A stretch of DNA of 64,000 nt from CAIKNB01 sp964415965 (GTDB lineage: Bacteria; Patescibacteriota; Patescibacteriia; 2-12-FULL-60-25): NCBI GenBank assembly GCA_964415965.1, contig CAYQCK010000001.1, forward strand, positions 682,001-746,000. The letters are read 5' to 3'. The position numbers and the translations under genes are program-made. A model generated the notes under the pieces. The model saw only the letters and a list, made by a program, of their open reading frames with translations. It had not been told where the DNA came from and did not search any database. Each line of letters starts with the position of its first letter. Positions within the stretch are counted from its first letter, which is position 1. Shown in pieces: positions 58,343-64,000 of this stretch.

Positions 58343-58351
58343 AGTATAGCA
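58343..58351 (-). promoter_or_regulatory. Extended -10 promoter of the 1271-residue surface protein
   Basis: Minus strand: TGC-TATACT (58343-58351 including the TGn). No good -35 at 17 bp. Leader of about 27 bases. Confidence 0.5.
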
Positions 58352-58408
58352 CATTAACGAATGCACCTGAATTTCCGGAGTCAAGCGCTATTCCGGTTCC
58401 AACACACG

Positions 58409-58435
58409 AAAACCCGCCGAGTTCGGCTCGGCGGG
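58409..58435 (-). terminator. Intrinsic terminator of the second giant surface protein gene
   Basis: 9-bp stem CCCGCCGAG (58413-58421) / CTCGGCGGG (58427-58435), then TTTT on the minus strand (58409-58412). Confidence 0.82.
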
Positions 58436-58461
58436 CATCTGATTATCCTGACCGTCCAGTC

Positions 58462-61400
58462 CTAAATCTTCACGTACCCCAGCACCCTGACGATGGACCA
58501 CTCGAAAGGCGTCTTCGGGACGCGCTTGTACATCGCCTGGTAAATGCGCAGACCCGCCGCCTCTTTCACCATGTCGCGCGGGAAGCGGATGCGGTAGAGC
58601 AGCGTATTCCAGGCGAGGTTCTCCGCGGCGATCTTGAAATCCGGGGCGTGGCCGAAGATGCGGCGGAAGACGGGCAGGACCGTCGCGACGCGCTGGCGTT
58701 CGAGCGTCAGGTTGCGCTTCAGCGGGATCTTGCCGGTGGCGATGCGCTCGACGTCGGTCCAGACGAAGTCGCTGCGGCGCACGGTATCCATGTAATCGCG
58801 CGAGATGGCCCGGCGTTCGCGCTGCCCGAATTTGATGGTAGCCGTCGAGATGCCGTACTGGATGAAATTCCGGATTGACACGGCCTGGCTGGCCGACAGC
58901 GTCAGGCCGAATTCTTTGGCGTCGGCGTACACCTGCTGCAGGACCAGATCTTCGTCAGCCACGCGTTGCGTCGTCCCGATCTCCCGGAGCAGCTTCGGCA
59001 GGTCGTTCGGATCGAGGACGCCGCCCGAAGCCAGGACGGAAACCGCGGGCCCGGCCGTCGGCGCGGCCGGAACCGCCAGGTTGGTCATAGCGCTCACGAT
59101 TTCGGAAGCTCCGCCGTTCTGGGTGTAATAGATGACGTAGACCGTCTTGGGCCCGTCACCCTCGGTCAGGGTCCAGGTCGCCGTCGGACCGTAGGCGACC
59201 TTGGCCGCACCGGCGAAGTCGGCCGTGTTCGAGATGGCCATGCTGACCGTGTCAGGACCGCCGAAAAGCCTCAGCGAAACCGACGGCGAAGCAACGGTTT
59301 CGGTGCCGTCGTTTATCATGACGCCGAATCCGCCTTCCGGCGCGACCGGAGGCGTCGCCAGCGTGACCGTGGCGGTGTAGGTGGCCGAAACTCCGCCCGA
59401 TTGGGTATAGAACCTGACATAGACCGTCTTCTGGCCGTCGCCCGCGGGCAGCGTCCAGTTGGTGGTGGAAGCGTAAGCCACTTGGCTCGTCCCGGCGAAG
59501 TCGGCCGTGTTCGAGATTGACATGCGCGCCGTATTCGAACCGCCGCGGAGCGTCAGCGTGACCGCCGGCGAAGCGACTTTGGCGACGCCGCCGTTGATCA
59601 GGACGCCGAACCCTTCGGTCGGCGCCGTCGGGGCGCTGGCGTAGGAACCTCCTCCTCCGCCGCCGCCACCTCCGCCCCCTCCCCCGCCGGTGCTGATGGT
59701 GTAGAGGTCCGTCCTCACCGCTGAGAGATTGCCCGCGGCGTCACACGCGGCGGCCTTGAGCGTCAAAGTGGACGAGATGGCGAAGGCCCCCGCATAGACC
59801 GTCCCGGCGCTGCAGCTCGGGGCGCTGCCGTCGGTCGTGTAACGGATGGTCGCCGTGCCGTCATCCGTGGTCAGGGTGACGCTCTGCGCCGCGGCATAGG
59901 TACCGCCGGCCGGACTCGCGCTGGGGATGCCGGGCGCCACGCTGTCGAAAGTCCTGGACAAAGTCAGGGCCGCGGTCGATGTATTGCCCCAGACGTCCTG
60001 GGCGGCGCCGGCCGCGATATCGACCGTCACGGCTCCTTGGCCGCTCGGGGTGACGTTGAAGGTGAAGACGGTGTCAGCCGTCGTGGTCACGAAAGCCGAA
60101 GCCGTGCCGTTTCCGACCGCGATGTCACCCAAGTTGAAGCCGACGACATTCTCGGAGAAGGTCGCGCTGACCGAGAAGGGCGTGCTGTTGGTCGAGGTCG
60201 GGACGGTGGACGACAAGGTCACGGACGGGCGGACGATATCGATGACGTATCCGCTTTCGCTGGCCTGCGTAGCCGGGTTGCCCGCGACGTCCGTGGCGTC
60301 GACCCTCAGGGTCCCGGACGAGGTGATGGAGATCGCGCAATCCACCTGCGTCGAGCTGGTTTGGGTGCAGGAGAAGGAAGCGTAACCGGCCGTGGACGAC
60401 GCGACCGAGATCGCCGTCGATGAGACGGCCGCGTTGTCGGTGATGCGGATGGTCGTATCAGTGATGGCCGTGCCGGAAACATGGGTCGGGGCCGTGATGG
60501 CGATGACCGGAGCCGTCACATCAGAGGAAATCACGTAGGCATGGCTGGCCTGCGTAGCCGGGTTGCCCGCGGCATCAGTGGCATCAACCTTGAGCGTGCC
60601 AGAGGAAGTTATATCGATTGTGCAGTCGACCTGGGTCGAGCTGGTTTGGGTGCAGGAGAAGGATGCGTATCCGGCGGTTGATGAAGCGACCGAGATCGCC
60701 GTCGACGAGACGCTCACGTCGTCCGTGACGCGGATGGTCGTATTGGTGATCGTCGTGCCCGACGCGCTGGTCGGCGCCGTGATGCTGATGACCGGGGCGG
60801 TTGTGTCGGATGAAATCACGTAGGCGTGGCTGGCCTGCGTAGCCGGGTTGCCCGCGACGTCCGTGGCGTCGACCTTCAAGGTCCCGGACGAGGTGATGGA
60901 GATCGTGCAGTCGACCTGCGTCGAGCTCGTCTGGACGCAATTGAACGAGGCGTAGCCGGCCGTGGACGACGCGACCGAGATCGCCGTCGATGAGACGGCC
61001 GCATTATCGGTGATGCGGATGGTCGTATCGGTGATCGTCGTGCCCGACGCGCTGGTCGGCGCCGTGATGCTGATGGTCGGCGCCGTGGCGTCGGAGGAGA
61101 TCGTGTAACCGGACATGGTGGAGGCCCCAGGATTCCCGGCCAAATCAGTGGCCCTGATGGTCAAATCCCCGCTCGAGGTGATCCAGATGGTGCAATCTAT
61201 CTGGGTCGAGCTGGTCTGGGTGCAAGACAGGTTCGACCAGCCCGCGGTGGAAGAAGCCGCCGACACGGTGGTCGTGGAGATGCCGGCGTTGTCGGTGATG
61301 CGGATGGTCGTGTCGGTGATGGCCGTGCTGGAGGCGGCGGTCGGAGCCGTGAAGCTGACGGTGGGGACCGTGACATCGCCGATGATCCAGTTGATGTTGT

Positions 61401-64000
61401 TGCCGGCATCGCTGCTGTTGCTGCCGACGACGATGGCCGATGCGTTCGTGTTGTCGCTGTCCTGGACGCTCAGGTACGAGAGGCTGCGCGTTCCTTGCGG
61501 GTCCACGTACCAGCGGTTGCCGGGAGTCGTTGACCGGAGGTTCAGCAGGTTGCCGGCAGCGCCCGCCAATGTCATGACTCCCGAAACCGTCTGCGTCGCT
61601 CCCGCCTGGAACGTCAGCGTGGCGGCAGCCGTGACCGTCTTGGTCAGATTATTGAATGTCGTCGAGCCGTAGACCGTCTGGCTCGACCCGTTGAGGTCTA
61701 TCGTGCCGCTGCCGGAAAGCGCAGCGCCAACGTTGTTCCAATTGCCGGAAACGTGCAGCGTATGTCCGCCCAACGCCAGCGTCCCGGCGTTCAAGGTGAT
61801 GGCCGTCGTGGTGGCATCTCCGCCCAAGGTCAGCACGCCGCCTGGCTTGTTGATGTCCATCATGGCGGACCCGCCCAGGACCAGACCGGCCGGCAACGTC
61901 ACCGAGCGCGACCCCATGAAGGTCAGAGTGCCGTCCGTCGCGGAATATGTCCCGGAGTTGCTCCAGGTGCCTCGCGTGATTATGGTCCCGCCGGAATGGG
62001 TCAAGGTCCCGGAATTCACCAAATCCCCCTGGAAGTCCGTGGTGTGGCCGAGGGTGTTGGTATAGGTGCCGGCATTGGTTGTCGTGGCCATGACCGTGAC
62101 CGACAGGTTATTCGCCACGTCGCCTCCGGAGACGATCATCAACTGCCCGCCGAGCGACGCTACGCCGTTGAAGCTGACCGTGCCTCCGGTGTTGTTGACG
62201 AACACGCTGTTGAAGTTCGGTTCCGCACCCACGGCTTGGGCGCCCGTGCCGTTGAACTCAACCCAACCCGTGCCGCCGCTGAAGGTCCCGTTATCGGTCC
62301 AATCGCCGCCGACATATAGGGTATTGGCGCCGATGGCCAAAGTCCCGGCCGTGATGGTCAGATCGTTCACCACGATATCGCTGGCGAGCGTCGCGGTGCC
62401 GCCGGATTTGTTCACGGCGAAATCATGGAAATTCGGTTCGGCGCCGATCGTCTGGGTGCTGGTGCCGTTGATCATGACCAGACCCGTACCCCCGGCGAAC
62501 GTGCCGCTGTCGGACCAATCGCCGCCGACATGCAGCGTATTCGCCCCCAGGGCCAGCGTCCCGGCCGCGATCGTCAGGTTATGCGTCGTCGTCGCGTCGC
62601 CCGAGAAGGTGACGGTATTCGAACTGTTCGTCGACAGGTTCCAGAATGTCAGGCCGGAAGGGATGCTCTGCGGGACGTTTCCGGAAAAGACGATCGTGCC
62701 GAATCCCGGACTGAATGAGCCCGAATTGGTCCAAGACTTCTTGATGTTCATCGTGTAGGTATCCCAAGTATTCCCCTGGATGGTGCCGTTGTTGATGAAA
62801 TCGTCGTTGAAGGTCAGGGAGCCGGAGTTGAGCGAACCGAACGTGCCGTTGTTGGTGGTCGTGCCGTTGGCGGTGAAGACGTCGCTCGAGTTCTCCAAGG
62901 CGAGCGTACCGAGCGCGGCGATGTTGGACAGGCCGTTGACCGTGAGGTCTGAGCCGTCGACGAGATGCAGGGTCCCCTGGGTCAGGGTCAGGTCGCCGTT
63001 GACGGTGTAGAGCACCGCCGAAGAAGGCCGGACGAACCGGGTGCTGCTGACCGTCAGGTTGTTGAAGGTCAAGGGGATGGCGGAAAAAATCTTGTGAAGG
63101 AAAGCACCGTCAGCCGTACTTGTCGAGAATCTGACCGTGCCGCTGCCGGCCGTGAAAGAGCCCGAGCCGCTAAAATTCCAATCGTTGCCGATAGTGATGA
63201 TATTACCTCCGCCAGCGACGAGCGACCCCGTGCTCGTGACCGTATCATCGACGGTCAGATCGTTGCCGATGGTGTCGAACGTAGCCGAGGAACCGATCTG
63301 GAGGCCATTAACCTCGAGCGAGCCGCCCAAGCTGACGGTGTTGGTGCCGTTGGCCGAGATATTGTAGTAGGTCAAGCCGACCGGGACAGTCTGGGCCGCG
63401 CCGCCTTGGAAATCCACCGTCCCGGTCCCCGGGCTGAAGATGCCCGCATTGGACCAGTCGGCGCCGAGATGCAAGGTACCGGTATCACCATGCAGCAAGC
63501 CTGGGTTGGTCAGCGTGCCGACGCAGGTCGATGAACCGGAACCGACGTCAAACGTGCCGTTATTGGTCAAGTCGGTGCCGAGCACGAACCCGCCGCTGAC
63601 TGAGCCGATATTGCCGTCGTTCGTGACCGAACCGGACAAGGTCACTATGCCCGAAGTCGAAGTCACGGTCGTGCCGCTGCCAATCGAGGAGAGGCCGCCG
63701 ACGTTCAATTTATGGCTCTGGGCGGACAACGTGCCTCCGCCCATCGTGTACAGCCTGCCACTGACCGTCACGTCGCCATCCAATAAAACCGAATTGCCGG
63801 ACTTGGTCATCTTGAGGATGTAGAACCCGGGTTCCGCCGTCACCGATTGGTCGCCGGCGCCGTTATAGAAATCGACCGTGCCCGAACCTCCGTCCAAAGT
63901 CCCGTTATCGACCCAGTTGCCTCCGACGTGCAGGGTATTCGACCCTAATGCCAGCGTCCCGGAATTTATGGTCACGCTCCCGGTGGACGTGACCTCTCCC
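58462..64000 (-). CDS. Giant surface protein with solenoid, Ig-like and sugar-binding-type repeats, 5' end outside window
   Basis: At least 1845 residues; the frame is open to the window edge, so the start lies beyond it. From the edge inward: about 850 residues of short solenoid repeats (GTLALGSNTLHVGGNW, FNGTSTQTIGAEPNFHDF) of the filamentous-haemagglutinin kind; four Ig-like repeats of 95 residues (TITDTTIRITDNAAVSSTA, STQVDCTISITSSGTLKVDA); a chitobiase-type CHB domain (SASPAGGTYAAAQSVTLTTD); a poly-Gly linker; two FN3-like repeats (GVLINGGVAKVASPAVTLTL); then a helical C-terminal domain of about 190 residues with no sorting motif. A long exported fibre; how it is anchored is not visible. 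Confidence 0.85.
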   Translation of the reverse strand, partial: GEVTSTGSVTINSGTLALGSNTLHVGGNWVDNGTLDGGSGTVDFYNGAGDQSVTAEPGFYILKMTKSGNSVLLDGDVTVSGRLYTMGGGTLSAQSHKLNVGGLSSIGSGTTVTSTSGIVTLSGSVTNDGNIGSVSGGFVLGTDLTNNGTFDVGSGSSTCVGTLTNPGLLHGDTGTLHLGADWSNAGIFSPGTGTVDFQGGAAQTVPVGLTYYNISANGTNTVSLGGSLEVNGLQIGSSATFDTIGNDLTVDDTVTSTGSLVAGGGNIITIGNDWNFSGSGSFTAGSGTVRFSTSTADGAFLHKIFSAIPLTFNNLTVSSTRFVRPSSAVLYTVNGDLTLTQGTLHLVDGSDLTVNGLSNIAALGTLALENSSDVFTANGTTTNNGTFGSLNSGSLTFNDDFINNGTIQGNTWDTYTMNIKKSWTNSGSFSPGFGTIVFSGNVPQSIPSGLTFWNLSTNSSNTVTFSGDATTTHNLTIAAGTLALGANTLHVGGDWSDSGTFAGGTGLVMINGTSTQTIGAEPNFHDFAVNKSGGTATLASDIVVNDLTITAGTLAIGANTLYVGGDWTDNGTFSGGTGWVEFNGTGAQAVGAEPNFNSVFVNNTGGTVSFNGVASLGGQLMIVSGGDVANNLSVTVMATTTNAGTYTNTLGHTTDFQGDLVNSGTLTHSGGTIITRGTWSNSGTYSATDGTLTFMGSRSVTLPAGLVLGGSAMMDINKPGGVLTLGGDATTTAITLNAGTLALGGHTLHVSGNWNNVGAALSGSGTIDLNGSSQTVYGSTTFNNLTKTVTAAATLTFQAGATQTVSGVMTLAGAAGNLLNLRSTTPGNRWYVDPQGTRSLSYLSVQDSDNTNASAIVVGSNSSDAGNNINWIIGDVTVPTVSFTAPTAASSTAITDTTIRITDNAGISTTTVSAASSTAGWSNLSCTQTSSTQIDCTIWITSSGDLTIRATDLAGNPGASTMSGYTISSDATAPTISITAPTSASGTTITDTTIRITDNAAVSSTAISVASSTAGYASFNCVQTSSTQVDCTISITSSGTLKVDATDVAGNPATQASHAYVISSDTTAPVISITAPTSASGTTITNTTIRVTDDVSVSSTAISVASSTAGYASFSCTQTSSTQVDCTIDITSSGTLKVDATDAAGNPATQASHAYVISSDVTAPVIAITAPTHVSGTAITDTTIRITDNAAVSSTAISVASSTAGYASFSCTQTSSTQVDCAISITSSGTLRVDATDVAGNPATQASESGYVIDIVRPSVTLSSTVPTSTNSTPFSVSATFSENVVGFNLGDIAVGNGTASAFVTTTADTVFTFNVTPSGQGAVTVDIAAGAAQDVWGNTSTAALTLSRTFDSVAPGIPSASPAGGTYAAAQSVTLTTDDGTATIRYTTDGSAPSCSAGTVYAGAFAISSTLTLKAAACDAAGNLSAVRTDLYTISTGGGGGGGGGGGGGGSYASAPTAPTEGFGVLINGGVAKVASPAVTLTLRGGSNTARMSISNTADFAGTSQVAYASTTNWTLPAGDGQKTVYVRFYTQSGGVSATYTATVTLATPPVAPEGGFGVMINDGTETVASPSVSLRLFGGPDTVSMAISNTADFAGAAKVAYGPTATWTLTEGDGPKTVYVIYYTQNGGASEIVSAMTNLAVPAAPTAGPAVSVLASGGVLDPNDLPKLLREIGTTQRVADEDLVLQQVYADAKEFGLTLSASQAVSIRNFIQYGISTATIKFGQRERRAISRDYMDTVRRSDFVWTDVERIATGKIPLKRNLTLERQRVATVLPVFRRIFGHAPDFKIAAENLAWNTLLYRIRFPRDMVKEAAGLRIYQAMYKRVPKTPFEWSIVRVLGYVKI
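60260..61114 (-). repeat. Tandem 285-bp repeats coding Ig-like domains
   Basis: The string CTGGCCTGCGTAGCCGGGTT starts at 60260, 60545 and 60830, that is every 285 bp (95 codons exactly), with most of the surrounding unit nearly identical at DNA level. A fourth, more diverged unit continues to about 61390. This points to recent duplication within the gene. Confidence 0.85.
61700..64000 (-). repeat. Degenerate solenoid repeats in the giant protein gene
   Basis: The phrase GTLALGxNTLHVxGxW recurs (at about 61740-61790, 62320-62345, 62525-62570 and 63900-63960 on the minus strand), each followed by a DNGTFxGGTGxVxFNGT-type stretch and a PNF or SGL turn. Units are 60-80 residues and diverged; the DNA repeats only in short stretches. 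Confidence 0.75.

Noticed and set aside
58462..64000. Possible CRISPR array from the many short repeats
   Set aside because: Repeats are inside one long open frame, keep codon phase, and have no constant direct repeat with unique spacers.
1..64000. UGA recoded to glycine, as in some CPR
   Set aside because: UGA is the stop of pyrG, rpmJ, the ligase gene and others, and no essential gene needs UGA read through.
1..64000. tRNA, rRNA, tmRNA or SRP RNA genes
   Set aside because: No gap is longer than about 220 bases outside genes, and none holds a tRNA-like cloverleaf or known RNA motif by eye; a covariance search was not possible.

Overview
Organism. The window reads as a GC-rich member of the Candidate Phyla Radiation (Patescibacteria); a Parcubacteria/Uhrbacteria-like lineage is my guess, from memory of such genomes rather than from a search. 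Pointers seen in the sequence: an RNA polymerase alpha subunit with no C-terminal domain, an alanyl-tRNA synthetase that stops right after its editing domain, a large DUF87/TraG-type ATPase paired with a membrane partner, many PEGA, glycosyltransferase and giant surface-protein genes, very tight gene packing, and leaders of only a few bases in front of many core genes. UGA is an ordinary stop throughout, so this is not one of the UGA-recoding CPR lineages. There are no tRNA or rRNA genes, CRISPR arrays, insertion sequences or prophage genes.

Layout. 1-7490: mraY (cut by the window edge), a NifU-domain protein, rpmA, an AT-rich HNH-nuclease gene coupled to pyrG, a Nudix hydrolase, a periplasmic S41 protease, a PEGA protein and a small unknown. 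7490-11341: HIT protein, two unknown membrane or secreted proteins and a GT39-like glycosyltransferase. 11444-16913 (+): one tight run with a secreted lysozyme-like protein, a MEMO/LigB-fold protein, a PriA homologue without helicase motifs, def and fmt. 16925-24679 (-): a 723-residue unknown and a surface-glycan operon (flippase, GT4, GT2, GT2-ligase fusion), with a small gene and a possible leader ORF upstream. 25379-29341 (-): infA-rpmJ-rpsM-rpsK-rpsD-rpoA-rplQ-rplM-rpsI from one promoter. 29440-40418 (-): alaS, a GAF-like membrane protein, mnmA, rlmN, a D,D-carboxypeptidase, an L,D-transpeptidase with calcium-type repeats, an alpha/beta hydrolase and the DUF87 ATPase pair. 40506-54385: a nucleotidyltransferase-like protein, secF and secD (SecD carries parvulin domains), a guanylate-kinase-like protein, an ASCH protein, a pyrophosphatase-like protein, secA, a secreted coiled-coil protein, hpf, murB, murC and two monocistronic unknowns. 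54494-64000 (-): two giant secreted proteins, the second running off the right edge.

How it fits together. Envelope building dominates: lipid I synthesis and the Mur pathway (MraY, MurB, MurC), cell-wall trimming and cross-linking (S11 carboxypeptidase, L,D-transpeptidase, lysozyme-like protein), glycan assembly and export (Wzx-type flippase, three glycosyltransferases, ligase), and the Sec motor that would export the giant surface proteins. The rest is core translation and its supporting enzymes.

Regulatory style. Many monocistronic or first genes have readable sigma-A promoters, usually with exactly 17-bp spacers. Several core genes (pyrG, S41 protease, alaS, secA, hpf, murC, nifU-like) have a -10 box so close to the start codon that the mRNA should be leaderless or nearly so. 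A second set of short unknown genes instead has a strong Shine-Dalgarno, a longer leader and its own hairpin terminator.

Most notable points: the SecD-parvulin fusion; the helicase-dead PriA; a six-copy surface module shared by two secreted proteins; a protein with four sliding-clamp-type peptides; a palindromic mobile repeat carried in frame inside fmt; and an 18-codon ORF overlapping alternative hairpins upstream of the glycan operon. I do not see a complete, clearly new multi-gene defence or mobile system here.
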